From contig CM068372.1 of the NCBI GenBank assembly GCA_034769895.1, positions 375,553,258 to 375,617,257 of the forward strand: a DNA stretch of 64,000 nucleotides, given 5' to 3'. This DNA is from Magicicada septendecula. Lineage: Eukaryota > Arthropoda > Insecta > Hemiptera > Cicadidae. This document shows, piece after piece, positions 34,661 through 45,990 of the stretch. Both the position numbers and the translations under genes were made by a program. The notes beneath the pieces are model-generated. The model saw only the letters and a program-made list of their open reading frames with translations. It was not told where the DNA came from and did no database searches. Position 1 is the stretch's first letter, and each line of letters opens with the position of its first letter.

Positions 34661-35217
34661 ACCTACTCACCTCTATCGCTGGGACAAATAATACAGCAAT
34701 CTTGTGTGCCATGTCTGGGCTAGATAAATAACAAAGGGACACTTGCATTACACCCTGTGCAATTCGTACTCCTCCGTGCGACTCGCTATCGCACGTGGTT
34801 ACTAGATGCATGGTGTCTCTCTGGCTGTGGTGAAACGTGAGTGGCTGTGTGCCACAACCAGGGGGCGCAACGGGTGGCCTAATGGTTCAAGAACGAAGAT
34901 GAAGAATAATACCTCTTTTGGTTTAATTAATGGGGGATTTCCGTATTTAATACTTGAATAAACACACCGTTTCACAAATTGTGGTGGTCGTTTCCGTGTA
35001 TAAAGCCCAGAGTAAATGTATTTTCTATGAATAACAGAACAGAAAAAAAGAAAACAACCGTGGATGAAGCGTGTTTAAAGAAGGAAATGTTAAAGGATTA
35101 AGTGACTGTGGACTATAAATGAATTGGGAGAATATCTGAGGGTGGACCTCCTCTGCAGAGGTGTTAGGAGTGAAAAGAGAATACGCTAATACGCTGTACG
35201 CGTACGCCTGTAGCATG
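34661..35217. other. Unassigned DNA
   Basis: No gene seen. A second A-box-like string TGGCCTAATGG is at 34874-34884, without a visible B box. Confidence 0.35.
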
Positions 35218-35765
35218 GAATGGAGACAACGATGACGACTGTTAGGACCAGTGGGCTGTGCGGGACGAAGGGTATCCCCGTCGCCCGCTCGTATACTGCG
35301 TCCCGAGCTTCAAATACAGCTCCTGCCGCAGGGACGATAGATAGGCTGGATTTAGGCTGTGGCCTGCTACCGGCCGTGGGTGTTCAATTAATTAATTAAT
35401 TAATTAATTGAGGGAGAGAGTAAGCCGAGGCCGGGTCCAAGATTCTCCTGGCACAGATTGGTAGCGACCGAGGGCGCTAATGATGTGGTTGCCCTGGAAT
35501 CGGGCGGTGCGACAATAGAATTTTCGGGACAGTGTCCGTATACTGGCGTCCAAGGAACGGACACGCAGGGCTTCTCGGATGGTTCTATTTGATGTCAGAT
35601 AGTGGGTTTTGCACGCCCAGCGCAATCCTCGGTCAAGGAGAAACTGACGCTTTCGCTTATGGGTCTTGGCCAAGTAGCCCCATACGGGGATCGCGAAGGT
35701 AACCATCGGCACCACATAGGTGGAGACGATAAGTTTCCCTAGGCGGCGGGTCAAAGACTGACATC
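35218..35765 (-). pseudogene. Jockey-type LINE 3' end
   Basis: A minus-strand frame of 116 codons (35404-35754) has the region after the RT domain of Jockey-clade LINEs: LIVSTYVVPMVTFAIPVWG, AKTHKRKRQFLLDRGLRWAC, then REALRVRSLDASIRTLSRKF and a Pro/Arg-rich end before a stop. The 3' UTR follows, holding (TTAA)n at about 35391-35410 and the conserved-looking block down to about 35218. It is 5'-truncated at about 35765, the usual fate of LINE copies. It is more GC-rich than its surroundings, which suggests fairly recent arrival. Confidence 0.75.
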
Positions 35766-36230
35766 TGTCGTGTCAACTGTGCAGTGGTTGTTTGCGAAAA
35801 CACAGGAGAATCACTATATGATACGAGCCTGATATTTTACAGTGTTAATAAATCCTGCAACCTTTGATTTCTCTGGTTTCTTGATAGTTTACTCCACTTT
35901 AATGAGACTGCTATCCTCGCATCAGTATTATACAGCAGTAACGGTAGCAGCAACTTAGAGAGTTGTGAATACAAATAGCGGCAATGAATTAAACTTATTG
36001 GGGGGTCACTTGCTGGTGTCATCGGTTGCGAATTTATGCAGGTCAGACGCAATTACTCCGTGAAACGTGTCATGCGGGTCGCCGAGCCGCCGCGAAAGTG
36101 TCACACCCGTACCCTTCTGACGTCATACGTGGTTACGTCACATTGTGATATTAAAAATATTATTTTTCGCTCTACATACGGACTTTTTAATTACCCAGCA
36201 CGTGATATGAGTTATAATAATACTAATAAT
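35766..36230. other. Unassigned DNA
   Basis: No supported feature between the Jockey fragment and the next LINE tail. Confidence 0.35.
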
Positions 36231-36715
36231 TAACATCATCATCATCTTCAAGGATTAAACCAAGGTTCTTGCCATATATCTGTGTTTCTTCTATGATCAT
36301 GGAGAGTATACCCTGCCACGTGCCTGAGAAATCTCATTTCAGCCGCTTGGGTGCGACTGGCCTGGCCTTTCGTTGAAGTCCAATTCTCAGAACCATAAAG
36401 AAGTGTGGGAAGAGCCATTACCTTGTAGAATTTTAGGAGTGTTCCTTTACTTGCTGACGTAAGGGTTCACCTGATGGTCCCGCACATAAGGTTGAGCTCA
36501 TGCAACTTATTCACCACGTCGTTGCTTGCATTATAAGACACACTGTAGCCCAGGTATTCTAAATTGCTAACTTGTTCCATGACAGTACAATCTATAACAA
36601 TTTTTGCCCGTACGGGATCAGTTCCACGAAAAGCCATCACCTTGGTCTTAAGTGTGGATATTTGCAATCCAGAGTCTTTGCGGACTCGATTTAATAAATG
36701 TATACCCAAATAATA
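36231..36715 (-). pseudogene. RTE-type LINE fragment (KLHELNLMCG group)
   Basis: Minus strand: LLNRVRKDSGLQISTLKTKV, GTDPVRAKIVID, VMEQVSNLEYLGYSVSYNAS, VVNKLHELNLMCGTIR, then in another frame KFYKVMALPTLLYG and EMRFLRHVAGYTLHDH. It ends near an ATCATCATCATC run at about 36235-36246. This copy keeps the uninterrupted site that in the 46.6-kb copy holds a MITE. Relatives: 43711-44400, 46555-47240, 47945-48135. Confidence 0.72.
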
Positions 36716-37141
36716 ATTATGATCTAGAAAATAAAATATATAAATTTTAAAATATGTGTGATAGAATTTGAAGAACTCTAAAAGAAAGGTGCGAAGGAAG
36801 ACTTCATTTAAATTTTAGAGAGTAATGCCGAACGTTATATACAGCAGAATTTCGAGATTTCATGAGTTTGGCATGAACGCGAAAGAAAAAGTGATGGTAG
36901 CTGGTAGCTGATTATGGCGAATGAAAAGATAAAGTTAAAACGTTAGGTTTGGAATTGAGACAAGAAAAGATTTTTAAGCCCATGAATAGCAGACACGCAG
37001 TGATTGCAAGATCGCCCTTGAAGAGATTATTAAATCCACGAAAAAACAACTTCGTTGAAAAATAATATGCTGCTAATCTCAAGAAATATTGCAATCGTAA
37101 GTAGGAAAAACTTCAGAAAATATTTTGTGGGCCAGACTAGA
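36716..37141. other. Unassigned DNA
   Basis: No gene recognised; ends at the CT/CA microsatellite. Confidence 0.35.
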
Positions 37142-37245
<104 letters not shown>

Positions 37246-37261
37246 TACGTATACTATGCAA

Positions 37262-37700
37262 TGGAACACTAGATTGTGTCTTCAGCCGACTGGCATGATC
37301 AGTCTTGGTTCTTGGTTCCCGTTTGCTTCTTTCACACGGTCCCTATCCAGTATTGGCCACGGTCTCCTGTTCTCTCCCATTCTTCTGTCTCTGTTATGTT
37401 GTCTCCACTATACAGCCTACTTGCATCGGCCTTTACCATATCCCTAATTATCTTATTTTCAATCTCTATTTCCTACAGCCTTGCCTTAAGAAATCTATTT
37501 CTGCTGTCAAACGTTTGTTCCAATTCCCGGTAGTGATCTTCTATACTTATAAATCATGTGTCACTACTCTTTCACATACGCTTTACGTAGTTTTTCTCTG
37601 TTTTCCTACCGTTTTTGTCCAAAATATCGAATTCAAAGGCCGAGTCACTTCTCTTATTTCGGTCTTCGTTTATTTAGTCGCCATCTATTGAAATATTAAA
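37262..37700 (-). pseudogene. Decayed LINE tail, related to 27543-28115
   Basis: Minus-strand translation gives NWNKRLTAEIDFLRQG-like and RLYSGDN-like pieces. Nucleotide blocks such as TCTTGGTTCTTGGTTCCC and ATCTCTATTTCCTACAGC are shared with the 27.9-28.1 kb fragment in the same orientation. Plus-strand open frames here are shadows. Confidence 0.45.
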
Positions 37701-39284
37701 CAGATGGCAACCGGAAGGTTGACGGAACAATTTGTACAATCGCCTCAGAAAAGTCCACCTGTAAACTGGGTAATGTAAAGTGATTTGCAATTGAGTCTGG
37801 AGAGAGAGAGCAATAACGGCCTCAGGATTAATGAACAATTGGCCCTGCCGACCATATCTGGAACGTCTTCAATTAACCACTTGTCTAGTTAAGCCTGTCG
37901 ACAACGGCCACCGCTGCCCCCTCATAAGAGTAAACAACAATAACGACGACGACGCGCGGAGATTAATCAGTCATAACAACTGTTACTCGAAGGTAATACC
38001 AACAATAAACAGTTTAAGTATGCACGCGTTAATGACTTCCTAAACTTTCACTACGCCGAGATTCGTTATCACAGAAACACTTCGGGGTGGAATCACACAG
38101 CAACTACATACAGAATATTTCCAAAAGACGGTGCCAAACTTCGGGAAAAGATTCTACTCGTTAAACTGAAGAAAAATGTCCAATAGACATGTACCGAAAA
38201 ATGTTTTGTTTCCGTCTGTGAGTCCCTGTATGTGTTAAAAAATGTAAAGTACCGTTTACCAAATGGTAAAAGCTTAAGAGCATGATAATGTCTTTCAGCC
38301 GCCAGCTAAACGCAACATTATTATGGTTACTGACTGACTGATTGGTTACATACCTATCTACAGCTATGCAGTGTTGTTTGCTTGTTAGGTCTTTAATCTG
38401 CGACGGACGTTAGCACGTTAGCGGTCGCGGTTTTAGTTAACGACTCCCGGCTGGTAAATGATGACGTCATGCAGCGTGATGCGTTACAGAAATTTTCAAA
38501 TGACCCCCAGCCATAAGACATTATCATGTCAAAAAAAAATTAATTAAAACGGAACAAAATGAGATGTGGGCTTGAAATTTGGTACACACAGTAAATTTAT
38601 AATTTCTTACCGATGCAAAACAACCATTGTATTATCAATGCCAACGAAAGTATCTTTAGAATTTTCAAAATGGCGGCTGTTTTATAATTTTTGATTCTAA
38701 ATTTTACTAAAATCAGTACTTAGGTTTTCAGCAAAATATGTCTAATTACATTAAAAATTAGTCCTTTTATTTGCAATTCGAGGGTAATTATGATAAAAAA
38801 TAACGGAGATATTAAATTTATTTTTTAACAAAACAGGCCAAACAAACAAAAATATCCAATAAACGTATGCCGAAAAATGCTTTCAGGATGTATTTTCTGA
38901 TGACATTTCATGTTTTCATTACGCTGCTCCGTACTTTTGGGGATTGGATCGCTAGAAGAAGGAAACTCCGAATTCAAACCATGGGAGGAGGGATCCCATT
39001 ACCGAAATGATGCCTGAAAGGGAATACCCAAAATAAAGTCTCCTGGTCTGCAGGCGGGGGTTGTGCTAGCAGATGGTAACCACACCAGGTCAAATCTAGC
39101 CTACCTAATTACTTCAACAGAAAAATCATGTCGGCGGCTGGAAATACAAGGAAGCGACTTGACAAATCTATAGACCTTCACAAACGAGACGTCTAATAAG
39201 TGATACTGGACGGTACTTCAGGTCACAGACTGAACAATCTATAATGGAAATTGCTACACAAGCGGTCAAATACTGTTAATAAGT
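37701..39284. other. Unassigned DNA with inverted motifs
   Basis: CATGATAATGTCTT at 38281-38294 recurs inverted near 38514-38529, with partly matching flanks. This could be a MITE-like unit of about 250 bp. AAAAATGTCCAATAGAC-like sequence at 38172 recurs directly near 38848. No gene. Confidence 0.35.
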
Positions 39285-40010
39285 TTATCTTCTTCTTTTA
39301 TCAGGGACTAGGAGAATCACGTGTTTCGGTCACAAAGGAATATATCCGTTTCACCAGCGCTTCCTAGGTCTTCCTAAACGTCGTTGTCCAACAGGCTTGT
39401 TTGGTCAAACTTCCTTAGGCAACCTGTCATCTGCCATCCTACTCAGATAAGCAATCCATATCTCTTCGTTTTCTGCAATACGATCTTGGATATTAAAAAT
39501 TGTTCAACTCTTTACGAATGTCTTCATTGTATAGTGTATTTCTTCGTGTGCAACCTTTAACAGACCGCAAGAATCTCATCTTCGATGGCTGTATCCTACT
39601 CGGATGTGTTCCAACGGATCCAGGTTTCAACACCATACAATAACTCTGGCACAGCCGTCACCTTATAATTTTAGTTGAGTCTATTTGCTTGTTTTTCTCG
39701 ATAACACTCGACGAACTATGCCACATATTGACTGCAACTTGTGACCAAAATCATAATTCATATCATAAGTGAAGTCACAACCAAGATAGCGGAAATATGA
39801 CACCTGCTCTATACTCTTATTATCCGAGACAATCTTAGTTCGCAAGGAGTATTTGCCTATAAATGCCAGAGTTTTTGTCTTCTGCATAGAAATTTTCATG
39901 TTGTAATTCGGACAGACTTGCTCTAACTGGATCAACGATCTCTGGAGCTCGCATTCGTTGAATTGGATGATTACTTGATCATCCGCAAACAGCATTTTAT
40001 TTATGTGTGC
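39285..40010 (-). pseudogene. RTE-type LINE fragment (SDNKSIEQ group)
   Basis: A minus-strand frame of 104 codons (39681-39995) starts with the RT active site MLFADDQVIIQ and continues IQLEQVCPNYNMKISMQKTK, SLRTKIVSDNKSIEQVSYFR and YLGCDFTYDMNYDF. The C-terminal connection and tail follow in other frames down to a TCTTCTTCTTT stretch near 39289. It is the best preserved of three sister copies here and keeps an uninterrupted FADD box, but the 5' half of RT and the endonuclease are missing. Confidence 0.78.
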
Positions 40011-40809
40011 TCTGTTAATAACGTCATAAAAGCCCTTAATTGCTAAACGTGAAGTCCTTTATAAAAACAGTGCCAATGAAGTAGCAGTAGTGTAGTAAAA
40101 AGCACAAGATCTCCACGGGGGGGGGGGGGGAACTACGCATTGACTAGAGATGGACCGATATAAATATAACAGGTATTTTGGAACGATATTTTTGTGGAAT
40201 GGATATAACAGTGACTGAAAAGTTGAAATACCTCTTCCGATACAACGATAACTGAAAAGTTGAAATACTCGTTCCGAGTCGGACTCCCCTACGCAACTAA
40301 CGAATAAACAAGTAAACGAGTACACGAGTACAAAGCCACTTTTTGGTGCTGAATACTTCATTCTGCGCATGTGCCGATTGCCATACAAGTGCGAAACGAA
40401 GCAAAACCGCGATGTTCAGAATATCTCTATGCCAAACACACGAAGCTGTTTTTAATAAATAATAAATTACTTTTTGTTAATGTGATTTCGGAGATGATTT
40501 TAACTTCACTGTACATCTCACGTAAATTTTTTTGACATTTTTGTTGTGCTATTACGTGCACTCTAAAATTTCATTGCTCGAGTTTCGCAACTGATTTCTT
40601 TTACTAAAATGGAATCAATAATTTAATACTAAATCTATGTCAGTTTGTTTACTACTAGTGAAAACTTAAATTAGTACTGCCAAAGGAATATAGGGCTACA
40701 ATTTCTCTTGTTTCTTATTTTCTTTTAAACAGTAACTGCTTAATAAAGTCACAGTGTAAAGTATCACTTCCAGTTTTGTTAGTTTTATTAGCAGCCATCT
40801 TAACACAAC

Positions 40810-40951
40810 TTTGTCACTACTTATTGCCACACTGCTAAATACTTCGTTCTTGACGAGGGCTTTCGGTGTCTCCACCATCTTCAGATCTTAAACGATCAGG
40901 TCTCCTGTCAAGAACGAAGTATTTGGCAGTGTGGCAATAAGTAGTGACAAA
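40810..40951. repeat. Palindrome with 45-bp arms around a hammerhead motif
   Basis: Arms 40810-40854 and 40907-40951 are inverted copies with one mismatch (TTTGTCACTACTTATTGCC on the left). The 52-base spacer holds the hammerhead core at 40861-40884. Inverted terminal copies are a known habit of Penelope-like elements. No coding part is attached. Confidence 0.8.
40861..40884 (-). ncRNA. Hammerhead ribozyme core in a palindrome
   Basis: Minus strand: CTGAAGA, U, stem GGTG, tetraloop GAGA, stem CACC, GAAA. Both invariant core segments are intact and stem II is perfect with a GNRA loop. This is the cleanest example in the window. The flanking palindrome arms may form the rest of the fold. Confidence 0.7.
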
Positions 40952-41188
40952 ATTGGTCTAAAGTAACACTGTTAATACTTTTAGTTACAATTTATTTCTT
41001 ATAACAAATTATATAATACAGGTATACGTATAATAGGTATATAATAACAAGTATTTGTAGGTGTTATTTTTTGGAACGGTTTCGTTCGTACCTGTTATTT
41101 TCAAATACTATTTTTTATTTTTTGTATTCTTTTTATACAGCCTAAAGGTACCATATAATGTTATTATTTATATTCTTAAAGCGATCGA

Positions 41189-41211
41189 TTTCGGTCACAG
41201 ACCATCGTCAT
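41189..41211 (-). ncRNA. Hammerhead motif with mutated core (3' terminal copy)
   Basis: Minus strand ATGACGA, stem GGTC, loop TGT, stem GACC, GAAA. It is identical to the inverted partner at 42963-42985 except that the first core base is A instead of C, which should inactivate cleavage. Confidence 0.55.
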
Positions 41212-41358
41212 TTATATAGCACATTTGTTCACAATATTATAAAACACTATTATTTATAAAAACGAATTTGTAGATATTGTTAATTTTGATACATATATTG
41301 TTGTCTAAGGTTCCTAAGAACTGATTCTGTTATAGAGTGTTCATGTTTACATATTATA

Positions 41359-42678
41359 TCAGCTGATTACTGAATGTTGATTTTGTCGTAATATTTCAAA
41401 AGTGATACGATTTTTGAAGTCTGTCATAACGTTTAATAAATTTTCATGGCCCTCTTCTTTTATATGTTTGTATATTCGGTATTGTTCATATATATTTGAT
41501 CTTATTTTGTCATTGCATGTTTTCAATACGGTTAAATGTTGTTGTATTGGACCATATTCACAAGACTGTAGTTTTATGTGTTTTGCTACTGTTGAGTTTG
41601 GATTTGAGTGTTGAGGATGTTTTGTATGTTCAATATATCTGTGTTTAAATGATCTTGAAGTGAATCCTATGTATTTTTTGTTGCACTGTACATTAAATTC
41701 TGTCGAGTTCGCAGGTTGACATTGATATTGGTAGACTCCAGCTTTTTCATAAATGTTTTCCTTTTTTGTACTGTTTATTTTCAGATTGTTGTAGATGTCA
41801 TTGCTTGTTCTGAATGCTACTTGATAGTCATATTCTGTAAATGTTCTAGCTAATTTTTGAGAGTTGTCGTCAATGTAATGTGCAGGTATATAGGTTTTCT
41901 TCTTTTTGATTGATGTGTTATTTGTTTTATTTATTTTTTGTTTTTTAATGATTTTATCGATCATTTGAGGCTCATATCCATTGTTTTGAGCTATTTGTTT
42001 TATGATGTGTATTTCTTTTTCGTATTGTTTCTTGCATAAAGGATATGTGAGGGCTCGATGTATCATGCTGTTGTATGCAGAAATTTTGTATGAGTAGGGA
42101 TGGTTGCTCTCTGCGTGAATGGTAATATCTTTTTGAGTATCTTTTCTGTATATAGAGAAATGATGTTTGCTTGCATGGCGTTTTATGGTAAGGTCTAGGA
42201 AGTTTATTTCGCCTGTATTCTCTATTTCTTTTATAAATTTAATGTCGGAATTGATGGAGTTAATGTATGCTAGAATTTGGTTGATTTGTTTACCAGTACC
42301 TATAAATAAACAGATGACGTCATCTACATATCTGTACCAATATTTGATGTGTTGTATAAATGGATTTTTGGTAGTGAGTATAAAATTTTCTTCTAAGTGC
42401 TGTAGGTATATTTCACTTAAGATTTATGAAAGTGGAGCCGCCATTGGAAGACCATTTTTGTTCTCATAGTGGTGATTTTCATATACGAAATAATTTTGGT
42501 TAATTATCATTTTTACTAATTTGATCGAATTTTCAATTTCATCTTTTTGTAATTTATTGGTTTTTTCTAAATTCTTTTTTAAAACTAATAATAAGTCGTC
42601 TCTCGGTATACTGGTGTACATGTCAGAAACATCAAATGATATAAATTTACTATTGCTAGGTATATTTAAATCTTTCAC
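41359..42678 (-). pseudogene. Penelope-type RT with GIY-YIG endonuclease, one in-frame stop
   Basis: One reading frame of about 440 codons, open except for a TAA at 42424-42426. It begins inside the RT fingers: SKFISFDVSDMYTSIPRDDL, then NGLPMAAPLS just before the stop codon. After it come IYLQHLEENF, the active site YVDDVICLFIG, and INFLDLTIKRH. The C-terminal part has the GIY-YIG signature GVYQYQC then CNKKYIGFTSRSFKHRYIEH, with a Cys-rich insert typical of Penelope. The product would copy element RNA and nick target DNA. The N-terminal RT portion is missing. The rest of the frame is unusually intact, so the copy is young or the stop is recent. Confidence 0.82.
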
Positions 42679-42734
42679 TTTACTAGTAAGTTAAATTCAA
42701 AACTACTCTTGATTTGAGACGTTAAAATGAAATG

Positions 42735-43065
42735 AAAATCTATTAAACGTTACGACAAACTTCAAAAATCATATCACTTTTAAAATATTACGACAAAATA
42801 AAGAATCAGCTGATATAATATGTAAACATGAACACTCTATAACAGAATCAGTTCTTAGGAAGCTTTAGACAACAACATATGTATCAAAATTAACAATGTC
42901 TACAAATTCGTTTTTATAAATAATAGTGTTTTATAATATTGTGAACAAATGTGCTATATAACCTGACGATGGTCTGTGACCGAAATCGATCGCTTTAAGA
43001 ATATAAATAATAACACTATATGGTACCTTTAGGCTATATAAAAAGAATACAAAAAATAAAAAATT
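42735..43065 (+). repeat. Inverted terminal copy of the Penelope-like element
   Basis: Reverse complement of about 41110-41445. It includes the last coding residues and the 3' UTR, with about 90% or better identity by eye. Confidence 0.8.
42963..42985 (+). ncRNA. Hammerhead ribozyme core, intact copy
   Basis: CTGACGA, T, stem GGTC, loop TGT, stem GACC, GAAA. Core residues fit the hammerhead consensus. Flanking AATTTAT-type pairing for stems I and III was not worked out. Confidence 0.62.
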
Positions 43066-43148
43066 GAGTTGTAGGTACCATTAATAAAAAACAATAAGTG
43101 TAAGTATAAAATACGTCACATTTCAAATAGTAGTTTAGCACACCTCTA

Positions 43149-43498
43149 GAGTTGACTGTACAACTTCAGGGAGGTCTCAAAAGATGGGTAAAATGCTACT
43201 GCGTTCGAGGTTTTCTCAACGATTACAGCACGAAATAAACGGTGTTCTGTACCAATTAAGTTAGAAAAATTGGTCGGCCTCAGTTTGAACAGCTGTAGCT
43301 ACTGTAGAAGTGAAAATGGCAAAAGTTAATTACCGGTAACTGTACGAGTTTAACACATGGCTGAACACGGAATGTGTGGCGCAGTCAACCTAACCTCGTT
43401 ACATCGGGTCACTTGTGTTATACTGAAACAGATAGCTCTATACAGTAATATGTTATTGCAGGAATTGTTACTAAGACGATAACACTGGTACGACGCAA
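43149..43498. other. Unassigned DNA
   Basis: No supported gene or repeat. Confidence 0.35.
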
Positions 43499-43710
43499 TT
43501 ACTGGACCTGTCTACTCGTTCTTCTTGAAATTTTTGATTGAAAAACGACACTTGTGGGACACATCGCGGAGGATCTAGGAATTATCCTATTATCGTACCC
43601 GACTCCCTTCATCAATATCAGTAAACGAGATTTCAGGAGTAACTTAATTCGCACATCTATATTGGGAAGCACTCTTATCATTTCGGCAGATATTGGGCAG
43701 TCCCATCGAA

Positions 43711-44400
43711 TATCATCATCATCATTTTCAAGGATTAAATCAAGGATGGTTTGTTCGGTCTCAAACAGGCAAAGATTAGACCTGGTCACTCCACCGCTTC
43801 CTCGGACGTCCCACACCTCTCCGTCTCCTCGACTTATAGTTCCGTAGTTGTTTAGGGATGCGACAGTCATCCATTCGGCAAAGATATTCTCACCAATTCA
43901 GCAGATACTGGGCAATCCTGTCGAGTATACTCATAATATTCAGTTCCTTCTTATATCTGTGTTTCTTCTACGATCGTGGAGAGTATACCCTGCCACGTGC
44001 CTGAGAAATCTCATTCCCCCCCGCTTGAAAACGACTGGCCTCGGATTTCGTTCAGGTCCAATTCTCACACCTGTAGAGAAGTGTGGGGAGGGCCATCACC
44101 TTGTAGAACTGCAGGCGTGTTTCTTTCCTCGTTGTTATCCTGATGGTTCCACACATTTGGTTGAACTTATGTAGCTTATTCACCGCGTCACTGTCTGTAA
44201 TGTGAGACACGTTGTAGCCCAGATATTCAAAATTACTGACCTGCTCCAGAACAGTACCATCTTCGATAATCTTTACTCGTATGAGAGGATCAGCTCTATT
44301 AAAACTACTACTTTGGTCTTCAAAGTGGAGCTGTGTAATCCGACATCCTTGCAGATTTTATCCAGTGAGCTATATTTTGAAATAAAAACACAATTAAATA
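43711..44400 (-). pseudogene. RTE-type LINE fragment (KLHELNLMCG group)
   Basis: Minus-strand copy of the same LINE group as 36231-36715. The 3' coding end gives NNYGTISRGDGEVWDVRGSG-like sequence and ends with an ATCATCATCATC tail at 43711-43724. The middle encodes the KFYKVM.LP region in broken frames, and thumb residues read near 44200-44400. The track left of 43711 (43500-43710) is not recognisable element sequence. Confidence 0.65.
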
Positions 44401-44464
44401 GGCAATAATTTTCTACTAATATTTTTTTTTTCTATTTGTATCGGCCATCTGAGGACCACATGCC

Positions 44465-45475
44465 AATTTCAATTCTTTATTCCTTGTTCTTTTCTTTTTC
44501 TCCAATATTCTTTCATCTTTTCGCTATGTCTCTTCTTCCTGTCTTCAGTCCACCTTGAACCGGGGGTTTTCTCTCTCCTATCCTGGACTCCTTCCATTTG
44601 CGACACTTTTGCCCGAAAAACATCTATTTCAATTGCTTCTTCTGCGTTTATATTATTTTTTTCTAAATCCTTTTGGACTTCTTTAATCCAACTTTGTGTT
44701 GACTTCTTTCCCCACAGATATTTGAAGATATGTTTTGTTAACCTATTATCGTCCATTCTATATAAATGTCCAAACAATACTAGTCTTCTTTTTCTCACTG
44801 TTACTGTTATATTTTCTATACATCATTACTTCTTAATTTCCAACCTTCTGAAGTTTTTCGTGGGCCTATTATTTTCCTATTAATTCGTCTTTACAATATT
44901 TCTGGTTTGTCTAAATTATAATTCAATGGTAGACATTCACTTCCATAGAAGCATTCTGGCCTCTCTACTATACTGTAATGCCTTATTTTCGCATTTTTAG
45001 ATTTGCACTTTTTATTGTAAATATCTTTAGTTATACCATATGCTCTTTCCATTTTACGAATCCTTTCTTCTACAGCAGATTTTTCTAAACCATTTTCTTG
45101 AATTGAATTTCGCCTAGATACTTAAATTTTATAACCCTCCGTATTCGATCAATATCTGTTAGCAGGAATTTTGGCGCACTTTTAATGTTCGTGAAAATTT
45201 TGTTTTTTTTTTCTGCAGAAATTCTTAAGCCTGTTCTACTGGCTATGTCCTCTAAAAAATTAACTTGTGTTACTGCAGATGTCAGATGTTCAGAAAGTAT
45301 TGCAAAGTCGTCTGCGAATGCCAAACAGTTTATTTCAATATGTTTGTTCCTTCTTCCCAAAAGGATTGGTGACATATTGCATTCCTTTAATTTTTCATTC
45401 TAAATTCTCACTACTTTCTCCAGGACACAGTTGAAAAGAATTGGGGATAAACCATCACCCTGTCTTACACGTTTC
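44465..45475 (-). pseudogene. Endonuclease-RT LINE, RT palm and tail
   Basis: Minus strand. Near 45440-45475 the frame reads QGDGLSP-like sequence, the RT motif before the active site. Then at 45085-45375 MSPILLGRRNKHIEINCLAF, ADDFAILSEHL (active site ADD), ISRTGLRISAEK-type thumb, and IKFKYLGE. After a frameshifted middle, 44469-44798 gives the tail RRLVLFGHLYRMDDNRLTKH and GSRWTEDRKKRHSEKMKEYW. It is the most complete LINE RT in the window, yet 5'-truncated and frameshifted. Confidence 0.75.
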
Positions 45476-45603
45476 TACTAATATTATTAATATAGATATA
45501 TTTTATTGGCCTGTTGCAGTTTTTTTTTTCAAGGTACGACGTTTTTCAGCCCCCAGGTTGACTCAGCCTGTGGAAATGAGTACCTGGGTAGCATCATGGA
45601 GTA

Positions 45604-45990
45604 CTAACGGGCGGCTGAAGCGTATTGTTGGCCACAAAACCTTCTTTGTATGCCTACCTTGCCTAAATATAGAAGTTTCGTTCGTTCCTCTGGCGCTACA
45701 GTCCACGATGAGCCTTGGCCTCCCCGACTAGTCACCTCCAAACACCTCGGTCCCCAGCCACCATATCCAATCCCCGATACCCATCCTTCTACGTCTTGTA
45801 GCCACCTTCTTCTAGGTTTTCCTGTGCTTCTTTCCCCATCTGTTGTCTCTCTACGAATTGTTTGGGCATTCTGTCGTCCTCCATGCGCATCACATGTCCC
45901 AACCGGCTGATCCTCATAGACTAGATGAACCTCACTATGTCTTCGCCGTTCTTCACCTTCCTTCACTGGTCCAAAGGTTTTTCTTAGAAT
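45604..45990 (-). pseudogene. RTE-type LINE 3' tail (GKPRRRWLQDVEG group)
   Basis: A minus-strand 120-codon frame with RSTGKPRRRWLQDVEGWVSG, GYGGWGPRCLEVTSRGGQGS and SWTVAPEERT. This corresponds to the 'GRPRxRWxDxVExD' tail. Upstream, a VWDGHVMRM-like motif is decayed. Confidence 0.6.

Larger units (their letters stand above)
41105..43070 (-). mobile_element. Penelope-like element with inverted terminal repeats
   Basis: The minus strand carries a Penelope-type RT and a GIY-YIG endonuclease region. The 3' end, about 41105-41445 (3' UTR plus the last coding residues), is repeated in inverted orientation at about 42735-43065, upstream of a truncated RT. Such inverted partial copies are known for Penelope-like elements. 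Each terminal copy has a hammerhead-type motif. Confidence 0.8.
40145..43148. mobile_element. Possible hAT-type element enclosing Penelope sequences
   Basis: Left end TAGAGATGGACC and right end (complement) TAGAGGTGTGC resemble hAT termini. The flanks GCATTGAC (40137-40144) and GAGTTGAC (43149-43156) match at six of eight bases, as an old 8-bp target duplication might. The interior is AT-rich, with no transposase seen. If real, the Penelope-like sequences at 40.8 and 41.1-43.1 kb inserted into it. Confidence 0.3.
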
